Position numbers and translations under genes: made by a program
In this document: positions 1 through 8,286 of the stretch, piece after piece
Numbering within the stretch: the stretch's first letter is position 1
Layout: every line of letters starts with the position of its first letter
DNA from: Wenjunlia vitaminophila DSM 41686
GTDB taxonomy: Bacteria > Actinomycetota > Actinomycetes > Streptomycetales > Streptomycetaceae
DNA: 64,000 nt
NCBI RefSeq assembly: GCF_000380165.1
Contig: NZ_KB904634.1
Coordinates: forward strand, 125,131-189,130
Direction of reading: 5' to 3'
Notes under the pieces: generated by a model
The model's database searches: none
Seen by the model: the letters and a program-made list of their open reading frames with translations, nothing else
What the model was told of the DNA's origin: nothing

Positions 1-288
1 CACATGCTGGGCGTCATGACGGAACAGGTGGACGCGGTGAACGCCGGTAAGACCACCCGCAAGGAGGCGGGGGACGTCATGTGGGACCTCATGGAGAACA
101 CCAACTTCATGGCCGCCACGCTGGGATTCCAGTTCCGCAACGTCCACTTCATGCACCCGTCACGCAAGACGCTGCTGCACACGGGGCGGTGGATCCTGCG
201 CCACGGCGATCCCGACATGCGCCGGCTGACGATCCCCAATGCCCGTGAGGCCATCAAGCACCGGCTCCGTGGGGACAAGATCTTCTGA
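1..288 (+). CDS. C-terminal end of an unidentified protein (5' truncated)
   Basis: The frame is open from the first base and ends with TGA at 286-288, so this is the last 95 or so residues of a longer protein whose start lies outside the window. The tail is basic and aromatic (FQFRNVHFMHPSRKTLL near the middle, HRLRGDKIF at the end) and carries no motif I can assign to a family. A strong hairpin follows, separating it from the convergent methyltransferase gene. Function unknown; it could be the C-terminus of an oxidoreductase, but that is a guess. Confidence 0.6.
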   Translation, partial: HMLGVMTEQVDAVNAGKTTRKEAGDVMWDLMENTNFMAATLGFQFRNVHFMHPSRKTLLHTGRWILRHGDPDMRRLTIPNAREAIKHRLRGDKIF

Positions 289-321
289 CTTCCACCGGAC
301 GACGGTGCGGGCCGGGTGTGA

Positions 322-349
322 GGGTGGCGCCGTGACCACGGCGCCACCC
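322..349. terminator. Bidirectional terminator hairpin
   Basis: Perfect 13-bp inverted repeat (GGGTGGCGCCGTG at 322-334, its complement at 337-349) with a two-base centre. It lies between two convergent genes, ending at 288 and 355. There is no U-tract, as is common for actinomycete terminators. Confidence 0.7.
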
Positions 350-354
350 CAGTC

Positions 355-1023
355 CTACGCCGGTTCGAAGGAAATCAACCAGGCCGGCAGCTCCCTGGGT
401 TTCCTGTCGATCGGCAAACGCACCCGGAACACGCTGTCAGCCATGGACACGAGGTTCCAGTGCTCCGCGAAAGCCGCACGGATCTGGTCCTTGTCCGGCG
501 GGTCGAGCCGCTCGAGGATACGCCGCTGCATCCCGAGTCGGCCGAAAACCCCTTTCACTTCGTTCCGTGAGTCGACACTCATGGTCAGCAGGTGAACCCT
601 TGCGTCGTGGGTGCACACCCGCCGCAGAGCGGCAGCGTACTTCTCCCGGCTCTGACTCGGCAGCGAGGGGAACATGCCGCAGTCCACGACGGTCTGGAAC
701 CGGCTTTCGAAGCCCGCGAGCTCGATGACGTCGCCGACGAGGAACGTGGCTGTCACGCCGCGTTCCTCGGCCGCCTGCCGGGCCTGCGCGATGGCCGTTG
801 GTGCCAGATCGATGCCGGTGACGGAGAACCCCTGCGACGCGAGGTAGACGGACAGGGCTCCGGAACCACACCCGACGTCGAGCACCTCCCCGCCGACAGC
901 CCCCGAGTCAACCAACTCGACGAATGCTTGCTGGGGCCCGCCGATATTCCATGGCGGACGCTTTCCAATCGGTAGCTTCCCCTGGTAGGCGCGCTCGTAC
1001 TGAGCCGCACTCAGTTCGCTCAT
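355..1023 (-). CDS. Class I SAM-dependent methyltransferase
   Basis: Protein of 222 residues. The SAM-binding motif I is clear (VLDVGCGSGALSVYLA, about residues 47-62), followed by the acidic end of strand 2 (GIDLAPTAIAQAR) and a motif II/III region (VVDCGMFPSLPSQSREKYAAAL). This is the small Rossmann-fold type common around secondary metabolism; the methyl acceptor cannot be told. The ATG at 1023 is supported by a consensus promoter whose -10 lies six bases upstream, so the mRNA is probably leaderless. It stands alone, convergent with the upstream truncated gene and divergent from the secreted glycosidase. Confidence 0.88.
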   Translation of the reverse strand: MSELSAAQYERAYQGKLPIGKRPPWNIGGPQQAFVELVDSGAVGGEVLDVGCGSGALSVYLASQGFSVTGIDLAPTAIAQARQAAEERGVTATFLVGDVIELAGFESRFQTVVDCGMFPSLPSQSREKYAAALRRVCTHDARVHLLTMSVDSRNEVKGVFGRLGMQRRILERLDPPDKDQIRAAFAEHWNLVSMADSVFRVRLPIDRKPRELPAWLISFEPA

Positions 1024-1450
1024 GCTTCAACCCTGCGAGGGAATAGTCCCCATTGTCAACATCCCGGCACGGCATTCACCGGGACAAGGCGGGCCAGGCC
1101 GCCCCCCACCTCGCGAAATACCTGGACAGACAGCCCACGGCCCGCGGTTGAACGGAATTCACAGATTGTTTTCGAGAGACGGGCCCTAATTTTCCGAAAG
1201 CCAATTCGACGCTTTTCGAGTGCGCTCACCGGCCAGCCCGCGGCACAGCGGTCCGCCCGGGCGCGGAACGGGGGCAAAGGTGCGGCCCCACGGCGCGCGG
1301 TGGCACGCGACGCCCGTGTCCGACACGGCGCCGCACCGGCGCGCCCGCACCGACTCACCGTGCGTGCTGACATGATTTGCGGAGTGTGGTCCCGGTACGT
1401 TCCCGGCGGCACCGGGTGCCCGCACCCCACCGAGACATCCGGGAGCTTCC
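1024..1450. other. Divergent intergenic region
   Basis: 427 bases between a leftward methyltransferase and a rightward secreted protein. Apart from the leaderless promoter at its left end I see no gene, repeat or RNA. Small open frames here lack ribosome binding sites and recognisable sequence. Confidence 0.5.
1030..1059 (-). promoter_or_regulatory. Consensus leaderless promoter of the methyltransferase
   Basis: On the minus strand TTGACA (1054-1059) is followed after 18 bases by CAGGGT (1030-1035), and six bases later by the ATG at 1021-1023. Spacing and sequence fit a housekeeping-sigma promoter firing at or next to the start codon. Confidence 0.65.
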
Positions 1451-2761
1451 TTGTCCCTCCGCGCCTTCCGTGGACCAGCGGCCGTCCTCGCCGCGGTCGT
1501 CGCACTCACCTCCGGCGCCGTGGCTCCGGCCACCGCCGGGCCCGCGCCGGTACCCCCGCACCGGGCCCCGGCCGGCACGCCGGAGCCGGTGGTGCCTCCG
1601 TTCCCGGACGACGCCGACGCCACCTGGCCGTTCGAGGAGGGTGCCAGCTCGGCCCCCACCCACACCGAGCGCCTGGTGGCCCCGGGGGTCCGGCTGACCT
1701 CCTACGACCGACTGGGGCCCGACGACTCACTGCGCGCCGACGCGCTCTCCATCGACCTGACGTCGGGTGCCGAAGCGGACTACCTCTCCCCCGGCGCCGT
1801 CGCCAGCCGCCGAGCGCTGTCGCGGATGGCGGCGGAACACGATCCCGGCCCGGGTCGCCGCACGGTGGCCGCGGTCAACGCGGACTTCTTCGACATCAAC
1901 GAGACCGGCGCCCCCCAGGGGTTCTCCATCAAGGGAGGAGAGGTGGTCAGCTCCCCGGTGGCCGGGGCCAACCGGGCCGTGGGCATCGGCCCCGGTGACA
2001 GCGGCCGCGTCCTGGAGCTGGACTTCCAGGGGACCCTCTCCCTGCCGACCGGCACCCGGCCCCTCGCCTCGTTGAACGCCGCCAACGTCCCGGAGGACGG
2101 CATCGGCGCCTACACCAGCGGCTGGGGTGCCGCCCACCGGGCGTTGACCGTCAACGAGTCACGGCACACCACCGAGGTCACCGTGGTGGACGGCCGGGTG
2201 GCGAGGACCGCGGGCGCGCCGGGAAGCGGGCCGGTCCCACCGGGCACCACCGTGCTCGTCGGCAGGGACGCGGGCGCCGACGTGCTGGCCGCCCTCCGGG
2301 CCGGTGACCCGGTGTCATGGTGGTACCGGCCACGGCCGAGCAGCGGACAGGTGCCCAGGACCGCCGTCGGTGGCCGCGAACTCCTGGTGGTGAACGGCGG
2401 GGCGATCGACCACGAGGGCGAGGGCAACAACAAGGCCGCCCCGCGCACCGCCGTCGGTTTCACCCGCGACGGTCACACCATGCTGGTGCTCACCGTGGAC
2501 GGTCGGCAGCGCGACAGTGACGGGGTGACCCTCACCGAGCTGGGACTGCTGATGAAGCACGTCGGTGCCCACAACGCGCTCAACCTGGACGGGGGCGGCT
2601 CGTCCACCCTGCTGGCCCGCGCCCCGGACGGTGACTCCCTGCGGCTGGAGAACTCCCCCTCGGGCGGCAGGGAGCGGCCGGTCCCCAACGGGCTGGTGTT
2701 CACGGTGCCCGAAGGCGCCGGCCCATCGCCCGCCGGTGGCCGCCTCGGTGACCTTCCGTAG
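1451..2761 (+). CDS. Secreted phosphodiester glycosidase (NAGPA domain)
   Basis: 436 residues with a Sec signal peptide (MSLRAFRG, hydrophobic stretch about 9-29, Ala-rich cleavage site) and a body of the NAGPA/DUF2233 family. These are uncovering-type enzymes that cleave GlcNAc-1-phosphodiesters or related envelope phosphodiesters. Visible family signatures are AAVNADFFDINETGAPQG, RTAVGFTRDG and the C-terminal NALNLDGGGSSTLL, which holds the Asp/Gly-rich active-site loop. The start is TTG at 1451 because GGGAG lies five bases upstream and the signal peptide begins directly there. Probable role: processing of exopolysaccharide or wall glycopolymers outside the cell; substrate inferred only from the family. 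Confidence 0.88.
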   Translation: MSLRAFRGPAAVLAAVVALTSGAVAPATAGPAPVPPHRAPAGTPEPVVPPFPDDADATWPFEEGASSAPTHTERLVAPGVRLTSYDRLGPDDSLRADALSIDLTSGAEADYLSPGAVASRRALSRMAAEHDPGPGRRTVAAVNADFFDINETGAPQGFSIKGGEVVSSPVAGANRAVGIGPGDSGRVLELDFQGTLSLPTGTRPLASLNAANVPEDGIGAYTSGWGAAHRALTVNESRHTTEVTVVDGRVARTAGAPGSGPVPPGTTVLVGRDAGADVLAALRAGDPVSWWYRPRPSSGQVPRTAVGGRELLVVNGGAIDHEGEGNNKAAPRTAVGFTRDGHTMLVLTVDGRQRDSDGVTLTELGLLMKHVGAHNALNLDGGGSSTLLARAPDGDSLRLENSPSGGRERPVPNGLVFTVPEGAGPSPAGGRLGDLP

Positions 2762-2854
2762 CACCGCGCCAACACGCTCCGGACGGCCCGCCGCCTGCCC
2801 GAACCACGGCACGGCAGTGGTACCGGTGCCCTTGACCCACCTTCACTACGCCAT

Positions 2855-2919
2855 ACAGGCGCCAATTCCGGCATAGCGACAGATACCAGGCTATAGATGG
2901 TAGGCGACGAGGCGCCTGT
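2855..2919. repeat. Long-loop 9-bp inverted repeat upstream of the SRPBCC gene
   Basis: ACAGGCGCC at 2855-2863 is matched by its exact complement GGCGCCTGT at 2911-2919, 90 bases before the SRPBCC start. It could be a weak terminator for the preceding gene or a regulator site; no family is indicated. Confidence 0.3.
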
Positions 2920-3008
2920 CAGCGGCTCGGCCCTCCCTACCCAGATCGCAGGAGCCCGATTCCCCCTGCCCAACGGTGGGGGTTTCCACAGAGGAAGCCC
3001 GGTGAACG

Positions 3009-3425
3009 GTGAGTGAGTACGAGGCGACGCGGCGGCTCGAAGCCCTACCCGAGCTGGTGTTCAACGAAGCCAGTGACCTGCGGACGATGCACCGGTGGCT
3101 ACCGAGCGAGGTACGGGTGGAACCCCAGGAGCCACCCGCCGCGAACGTGACCGTGCGGCACGACGGCGAGGAGGTCAGGGAACGGGCGTTGGCCGAGGCC
3201 AGGAAGGGCCAGTTGCGTCTCGAATGGGGGACCCGGGACGAGGACCGCTACGCGGGGTGGTTGCAGGTGGCCGGGATCGGCTCGGGGGCGAGCGAGGTGA
3301 CCGTGCACCTGTCGTTCTTCGATCCGGACGCGGAACCACCCCGCCCCCAGGTGGAGGCCGCCCTCGAGCGCAGCCTGGCCCGGCTCGCCGAGCAGGTGCG
3401 GCTGCGCACCCAGACCCCGCTGTAG
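3009..3425 (+). CDS. SRPBCC-family (START/polyketide-cyclase-like) protein
   Basis: 138 residues, GTG start with GAGGAAG eleven bases upstream; the alternative GTG at 3002 is blocked by a stop. The pattern EATRRLEALPELVFNEASDL...HRWLPSEVRV followed by alternating strands and a C-terminal helix (AALERSLARLAEQVRL) is typical of helix-grip SRPBCC proteins, which bind hydrophobic ligands or help shape lipid or polyketide intermediates. No catalytic residues can be named. Many actinomycetes carry such single-domain proteins of unknown role. Confidence 0.75.
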   Translation: MSEYEATRRLEALPELVFNEASDLRTMHRWLPSEVRVEPQEPPAANVTVRHDGEEVRERALAEARKGQLRLEWGTRDEDRYAGWLQVAGIGSGASEVTVHLSFFDPDAEPPRPQVEAALERSLARLAEQVRLRTQTPL

Positions 3426-3473
3426 TCGGGGCCGGGTCCGCCGCGTCACGCCGGGGGCCGTGGACGCCCCTGT

Positions 3474-3504
3474 GGCCCCTCCGGCACCGAGCGCTGGAGG
3501 GGCC
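3474..3504. terminator. Terminator hairpin between convergent genes
   Basis: GGCCCCTCC (3474-3482) and GGAGGGGCC (3496-3504) form a 9-bp perfect stem with a 13-base loop, 49 bases after the SRPBCC stop and upstream of the end of the leftward LPMO gene. Confidence 0.5.
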
Positions 3505-3693
3505 CGGGTGTGCCGCCGGTCCGCGCGGCCGGGGCGCTCCGGTCCGGAGGTCGTCCCGTGGCGGCCCTCTCCCGGGCCGTGGTCCCAGATCCCGCCCATC
3601 CGGTCCCCGCGGCACCGGTCCCCGCGCTCCCCGGCGTGCGGGTCAGGCCCGCACACCTGGGTCCCACGGCACACCCCGCCCTTCTCGTGGCGG

Positions 3694-4284
3694 TCAGAAC
3701 TGCACGTCGGAGCAGGCGTAGAAGGCGTTGCCCGTGTCCGCGATGGTCCACACGCCGAGGATCAGGTGCTTGCCGTGCTTGCCCGAGGGGATGGTGCCGG
3801 AGTGGGTCACGGTGTAGGGCGGGATCTTGCCGTTGAACGGCACGGTCAGGAACGGCGTGGTCTCCAGCGCCGAACGGGTCAGCGGCTGGGTCGGGTCGTA
3901 GCCGTCCTTGGTGATGTAGTACTTGAAGTCCGTGGTGGCGTGTGCCGCCGTCAGCCGCCAGTTGAAGGTGTAGCTCTGGCCACCGCTGACCCTCGTGGCC
4001 GGCCAGGTTCCCCCGCGCGGGTCGTCGAGCTGCGCGAACCTGCTGTTGCCGCCGGCGCAGATCCTGCCGTCCGCGGGTCCGCCGCTGGGGAAGCCCTTGG
4101 GGCCCTCGACGCTCTGCGGCTCCCAGATGATCTCACCGCAGTTCGTCATCCCGCCGTTGGCGCACACCTTCTGCCGGCTGATCGGCGAGTCGGTGTAGCC
4201 GTGGCCCTGTGCGCTGCTGGTGGCCAGGACGGGCAGCCCGATGAGGCTCAGGCCGACCAGGGTGGCGCCTAGTTTCTTCCGCAT
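3694..4284 (-). CDS. Secreted AA10 lytic polysaccharide monooxygenase
   Basis: 196 residues. Copper enzyme that oxidatively breaks crystalline chitin or cellulose. A signal peptide ends at SSAQG so that the mature protein begins with His28 (HGYTDSP), which supplies the N-terminal half of the histidine brace; the second His is His115 in TAAHATTDFKYY, and the buried aromatic lies in NAFYACSDVQF at the C-terminus. Four Cys residues fit the two family disulfides. Single domain, no carbohydrate-binding module. A DasR operator overlaps its promoter, which argues for chitin as the natural substrate. Confidence 0.95.
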   Translation of the reverse strand: MRKKLGATLVGLSLIGLPVLATSSAQGHGYTDSPISRQKVCANGGMTNCGEIIWEPQSVEGPKGFPSGGPADGRICAGGNSRFAQLDDPRGGTWPATRVSGGQSYTFNWRLTAAHATTDFKYYITKDGYDPTQPLTRSALETTPFLTVPFNGKIPPYTVTHSGTIPSGKHGKHLILGVWTIADTGNAFYACSDVQF

Positions 4285-4338
4285 GCTTGAGCTCCAGGTG
4301 AACGTGGGGTGTTCGGTGAGCTGGCGAGCTGCGCGCAG

Positions 4339-4354
4339 CTTGGTCTAGACCAAG
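4339..4354. promoter_or_regulatory. DasR operator (dre site), perfect palindrome
   Basis: CTTGGTCTAGACCAAG is a perfect 16-bp palindrome matching the known dre core TGGTCTAGACCA bound by DasR, the GntR-family repressor released by glucosamine-6-phosphate. It sits four bases downstream of the -10 element of the LPMO promoter, across the expected transcription start, a position suited to repression. Confidence 0.85.
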
Positions 4355-4357
4355 AGG

Positions 4358-4387
4358 AGCGTAGCCCTCGTCCATTTAGCATGTCCA
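4358..4387 (-). promoter_or_regulatory. Promoter of the LPMO gene
   Basis: Minus-strand TGGACA (4382-4387), an 18-base spacer and TACGCT (4358-4363). The expected start falls inside the dre palindrome. Confidence 0.55.
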
Positions 4388-4404
4388 TACCAATGTCCAT
4401 ACCA
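4381..4404. repeat. 12-bp tandem duplication containing the -35 element
   Basis: ATGTCCATACCA occurs twice head to tail (4381-4392, 4393-4404). Read leftward each copy contains TGGACA, so the -35 hexamer of the LPMO promoter is duplicated; only the copy nearer the gene has normal spacing. Confidence 0.8.
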
Positions 4405-4746
4405 ATGGCGATGGAATCAGCGATTCCGGTCACGGTGACGAGTGGCATGTTCCTCCGCATTTGCGACCATGGAGTCATGACCAACCGGACCCCGGTCGCC
4501 ACCCCAGTTCCATGCCGTCCCTCCGGCGCGCGGCCGATCCGGCACTCCGCTCCCACCCAGGGCTGCCCGTGCTCACCCAAGGTGGCCGGAAACCGCTGGA
4601 CGGCGAAGGCGCCGCCCACCGCGCCGTCTAGCGGCGCCGCACCCGTCGCCCGGGGCGACGTCACCCGGACGCCGGCCGGCCCCCCGCGTGCGGTCCGTCG
4701 CACCGCCCGCTCGCACGGCCCAGCGACGCCCGGCTGACCCGGCGAC
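4405..4746. other. Intergenic region upstream of the LPMO and membrane-protein genes
   Basis: About 340 bases between divergent genes. No credible gene: the open frames crossing it lack ribosome binding sites and have arginine/proline-rich antisense-type composition. The promoter for the rightward membrane gene must lie here but no clear -35/-10 pair stands out. Confidence 0.4.
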
Positions 4747-5829
4747 ATGAGCGGCCCCGCCGGACCACCCCCGCCCCCCGCAGGTCCACCACCCCCGGCC
4801 GCGGGGCGTCACCCGGTCCGCACCCGCTTCGTCAACTCGCCGTTCCCCGCGGCCATCGTGATCGTCCTGATCCTCTCCGCGGCGGCCGGGCTCTTCGCCG
4901 GCTCCTACTGCTTCGCCCTGGCCAACCCCACCCCGCACCGAATCCCCATCGGGGTGACCGGCTCCTCGGAACACGGCGGCCGACTGGTCACCGGACTCGA
5001 ACGCGCACTGGGCAGTTCCCTGCCACCACGGCGGTTCCCCGACGACCCGGCCGCCCTGGCCGCGGTGGACCGCCAGGAGATCTTCGCTGTGCTCCGCCTG
5101 CTCCCGGGGCACGCCGAACTCCAGGTGGCGAGCGCCTCCGGAGCCTCGGTCGCCAGGGTGCTGCGCCAGGCCGGGCCCCCGGTGGGCAGGCAGGTCGGCG
5201 TCCCCGTCACGGTGCGGGACGTCCGCCCCCTGCAGTCCACGGACCCACAGGGCCTGGCGCTGTTCTACGTCTCCCTCGCCGCGGTGCTCGTCGGATTCGT
5301 CGGCGCCGCCCAGCTCAGCGTGCACGCCAAGGCGTTGCACCCGGTGGAGCGGGTGGCCGTCACCGCCACCTACGCGGGGCTCGGCGGTCTGTCCATCTGC
5401 CTGGTGGTGGACCCACTGCTGGGGGTGCTCGACCTGCCCCTCACCGAGACCTGGGGGATCCTCACGCTCACCATGTTCGCCTCGGGCATGGTCTTCACCA
5501 TGTTCCAGACCCTCGTGGGTCGCTGGGCGATCCTGCCCACCTGGGGACTGATGGTGCTGATCGGCAGCCCCTCGTCGGGCGGGGCGGTCTCCTGGGCCCT
5601 GCTGCCCGAGCCGTTCGGCACCGTCGGTCGCTGGCTGCCGCCCGGAGCATGCGTGAACGCCGTACACAACGCCGTCTACTTCCCCCACCACCAACAGGCC
5701 GCTCCCCTGTGGGTGCTGGGCACCTGGGCAGCGCTCGCCACCGCTGTCTTCCTCGTGTGGCGGGAGCGCCACCCCGGGGGGCGCGCACGGCGCGGCCGGG
5801 CGACCGCGGCACCGGCTCCTCCTCCGTGA
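4747..5829 (+). CDS. ABC-2 / YhgE-Pip-like membrane protein
   Basis: 360 residues. A proline-rich cytoplasmic tail (about 1-28) is followed by one membrane helix (about 34-58), an extracytoplasmic domain of about 140 residues, then five further hydrophobic helices between about 175 and 340 and a basic C-terminal tail. One helix, a large outside domain and a C-terminal helix bundle is the layout of DUF3533/YhgE-Pip and ABC-2-type permeases. No ATPase is adjacent, so an export function is only suggested. The ATG follows the LPMO promoter region divergently. Confidence 0.7.
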   Translation: MSGPAGPPPPPAGPPPPAAGRHPVRTRFVNSPFPAAIVIVLILSAAAGLFAGSYCFALANPTPHRIPIGVTGSSEHGGRLVTGLERALGSSLPPRRFPDDPAALAAVDRQEIFAVLRLLPGHAELQVASASGASVARVLRQAGPPVGRQVGVPVTVRDVRPLQSTDPQGLALFYVSLAAVLVGFVGAAQLSVHAKALHPVERVAVTATYAGLGGLSICLVVDPLLGVLDLPLTETWGILTLTMFASGMVFTMFQTLVGRWAILPTWGLMVLIGSPSSGGAVSWALLPEPFGTVGRWLPPGACVNAVHNAVYFPHHQQAAPLWVLGTWAALATAVFLVWRERHPGGRARRGRATAAPAPPP

Positions 5830-6302
5830 CGATCAGAGCTGGCACGCATCGTCAATCACATGGCACCGTGCGATAACGAAAAGGCATGCGACACTGCCCA
5901 CACTCATCCACAGGTCCTCGAGATCGATTCCGCTGGCCGGGCACGACCACGGCACCTCGCACGGTGCCCGCCTCCAGCGGACCTTCGCCGGGAGACAGGG
6001 GGGCTGCCCATGGCGAGGAGAGTAGTCGTCGGCGTCGCGGGCGACCCGGTCGAGCCCGCGGCGCCGGCCCGTAACGGGGGCCGGTGGTCGCCGCGCCGAC
6101 CATGAGGTCGCCACGCACGGCCACGGGTCCGGTGGGACCCGACGGGCGCGGAACGGCTGCCCGGCCCACGGCCCGGGCAGCGGTCCACCGGGTGCCGCGG
6201 CGGGTCCACCCGCCGGGCGCCGGTGGAGCGGCCGAGCGAGGTGCCGGGCGCCCTACGCCGTTCCCGGCGGCCAGGCGCCCCCCGCGAGCCAGGGGATGTG
6301 TG
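5830..6302. other. Leader region of the isonitrile cluster
   Basis: 473 bases without a supported gene. It must carry the promoter of the isonitrile operon; a GATAAC hexamer at 5872-5877 is a possible -10 but lacks a convincing -35. No RNA element recognised. Confidence 0.4.
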
Positions 6303-7271
6303 GTGACCCGGAGCAGCAGGCAGACGACCAGCAGCGAGATCCTGGACTTCGTCTTCCGCTTTCGCCGGCTGGCCGCGGGTCACGACCGCGGCTGCGCGGC
6401 CCGGCCGTGCGCCGACTGCCACGCCCCGCACCTGGCCAGGGTGGAGCGGCAGGTGGCCGCCGGGGCGCCACTGCACTTCGTCCTGCCGGCCTTCCCAGCC
6501 AAATCCCCCAATCCGCACAAGGTCCTGGGAACCCTGCCGGACCAGGGGGAACGGCTGGCGCTCCGGTTCCTCCAGTCGTTCTGCGAGGCCCTGGGCCGGC
6601 TACACCCGCCGGGCGCGCGGGTCACCATCTGCTCGGACGGGCACGTGTTCGCCGACGTGGTCGGCGTCTCCGACGCCGCCGTCACCCACTACCGCCGCGA
6701 ACTACAGGGCATGGCGGGCGAGCTGGGCACCCACTGCGTGGACTTCTTCTCACTGAGCGACGCCTTCGGCGGCTCGGGTCACACCGACGCCCGGCTGGCC
6801 CTGCTCGCCGGCTACGCGGAGCCGGTGCCGGAGCTGCGCGAGCGGGCCCGCGAGGACGGCGACCTGCGGCAGACATTCAACGGCATCCACCGGTTCGTCT
6901 TCGAGGACCGCGTCCCACTCAACCCCGGGGTCAGCCGCAACCGGGTCCGCCAGGAGTGCAAGGCCCTCGCCTGGAACGTCATCCAGCGCAGCAACGCCTG
7001 GAGCCGGCGGGTGGCGGAATCGTTCCCCGATGCCCTGCGGCTCTCGATCCACCCCCAGCCGCCCCACTCCGAGAAGATCGGCTTTCAACTCCTGCCCGCC
7101 AAGGACCGCTGGATCACGCCCTGGCACGGCGTCGTCCTCGAGACGGGCGACGGCACCTGGCTGACCAAGCGCGGTCACGCGGAACGCCTGCACGCCTCCC
7201 TCGTATGGAGGGACAACCGCCCCAGCCACTTCGTCGCGCCGCACGTGTCCTTCCGGGAGGTTCTCATATGA
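6303..7271 (+). CDS. Isonitrile (isocyanide) synthase, DIT1/PvcA family
   Basis: 322 residues. Enzymes of this family condense the amino group of L-tyrosine or L-tryptophan with ribulose-5-phosphate to install an isonitrile. Family features include the Cys-rich N-terminal segment CAARPCADCHAPHL, FVLPAFPAKSPNPHKVLG, ICSDGHVFADVVGV and, near the end, LSIHPQPPHSEKIGFQLL followed by TPWHGVV. The start is GTG 6303 (or the adjacent GTG 6300) after AGGGG at 6291-6295; an open frame extends further upstream, but that segment is unlike the family. Its stop overlaps the next gene's start (ATGA), so synthase and oxygenase are translationally coupled. Amino-acid specificity cannot be read from the sequence. 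Confidence 0.93.
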   Translation: MTRSSRQTTSSEILDFVFRFRRLAAGHDRGCAARPCADCHAPHLARVERQVAAGAPLHFVLPAFPAKSPNPHKVLGTLPDQGERLALRFLQSFCEALGRLHPPGARVTICSDGHVFADVVGVSDAAVTHYRRELQGMAGELGTHCVDFFSLSDAFGGSGHTDARLALLAGYAEPVPELRERAREDGDLRQTFNGIHRFVFEDRVPLNPGVSRNRVRQECKALAWNVIQRSNAWSRRVAESFPDALRLSIHPQPPHSEKIGFQLLPAKDRWITPWHGVVLETGDGTWLTKRGHAERLHASLVWRDNRPSHFVAPHVSFREVLI

Positions 7272-8089
7272 CGGCGTCCGTCCCGCTCGTGCCATGGGTC
7301 GCCGACGGTCTGCGTCGCACCGCACTCGACCCGTTCGGCCTGCTGGTCCAGCCGAAGGGGGTCACCGAGCTCACCGCGCTGCCGCCGGCCCTGCTGGCCC
7401 GTTGGGTCGGCGAGTTCCGGGTGGTGGTGCTGCGCGGGTTCGACGAACTGCCGGCGAGCGGCCTGGCCGACTACGCCAGGTCCTGGGGCGCCCTGCTCAC
7501 CTGGGACTTCGGTGAGGTCCTCGAGCTGGTCAACAAGGAGGGGTCGGGGAACTACCTGATGGGCTCGGGCCCGGTGCCGTTCCACTGGGACGGCGCCTTC
7601 GCGGGCCGTGCTCCCAGTTACCTCCTGTTCCGGTGCGCCCTCGCCACCCAGCCCGGCACCGGCGGTGAGACGTCCTTCTGCGACACCACCCGGGTGCTGC
7701 GGCAGGCACCCCCGGAACGGCAGCGGCTCTGGGAACGGGTACGGATCACCTACCGCATCGGCAGGACCGGCCACTTCGGCGGTACCACCTCCAGTCCGCT
7801 GGTGGTGCCGCACCCGCTCACCGGCCACCCCACGCTCCGCTACGCGGAGCCGTTGCCCGCAGAAGAGTTCGAGAATCCCATGACCCTCGGGATCTCCGGC
7901 ATCCCGGCGGCTGCCCGCGAGGACCTCCTCGGCGACCTGAGGGAACGGTTGTACCGCGGCGGAGCGCGGTACAGCCACCGCTGGCAGACCGGGGACTACG
8001 TGCTCGCGGACAACCACACCCTGCTGCACCGGCGGGAACCCTACCGGCGTGGCGCCTCCCGCCACCTCCAGCGCGTGCACATCCTGTGA
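7268..8089 (+). CDS. Fe(II)/2-oxoglutarate-dependent oxygenase, PvcB/TauD type
   Basis: 273 residues. Mononuclear iron oxygenase that in PvcAB/IsnAB pathways converts the isonitrile amino acid to a vinyl isonitrile by oxidative decarboxylation or desaturation. The facial triad is visible: His106 and Asp108 in FHWDGAFAG, and His254 in DNHTLLHRREPYRRG, with downstream Arg residues for 2-oxoglutarate. The ATG at 7268 overlaps the synthase stop by four bases. Together with the upstream gene it forms a minimal isonitrile pathway; no glycosyltransferase or peptide synthetase lies beside it. Confidence 0.92.
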   Translation: MTASVPLVPWVADGLRRTALDPFGLLVQPKGVTELTALPPALLARWVGEFRVVVLRGFDELPASGLADYARSWGALLTWDFGEVLELVNKEGSGNYLMGSGPVPFHWDGAFAGRAPSYLLFRCALATQPGTGGETSFCDTTRVLRQAPPERQRLWERVRITYRIGRTGHFGGTTSSPLVVPHPLTGHPTLRYAEPLPAEEFENPMTLGISGIPAAAREDLLGDLRERLYRGGARYSHRWQTGDYVLADNHTLLHRREPYRRGASRHLQRVHIL

Positions 8090-8197
8090 CCCCCGCGGGC
8101 GGCGCCGACCCCGCGCCGCCCGGCTGCCCGGCGGTCCCCGAGGGATCTCGGCTGGGCACGTCCACCCTGGGGGTTTGAACGATCCACTGATGGTCTG

Positions 8198-8209
8198 GCC
8201 GATTTCGGC
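8198..8209. promoter_or_regulatory. Small palindrome upstream of the AraC regulator
   Basis: GCCGATTTCGGC: 5-bp arms with a two-base centre, about 80 bases before the regulator start and 109 after the oxygenase stop. Possible operator or weak terminator. Confidence 0.25.
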
Positions 8210-8286
8210 TGGCCGGGAGAGCATGGTGACGCACCGAGGACACACCGCAACTATGCTGCCGTGATCGTCACCACCGGGAGGGGCAC

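Noticed and set aside
4381-4404. Tandem repeat as a CRISPR or mobile-element end
   Set aside because: Only two 12-bp units without spacers and no cas or transposase genes; it is better explained as a promoter duplication.
6296-8089. A single 597-residue frame spanning the isonitrile synthase and oxygenase
   Set aside because: Its first 320 residues are the +1 shadow of the synthase; the real oxygenase begins at ATG 7268 with the ATGA overlap.
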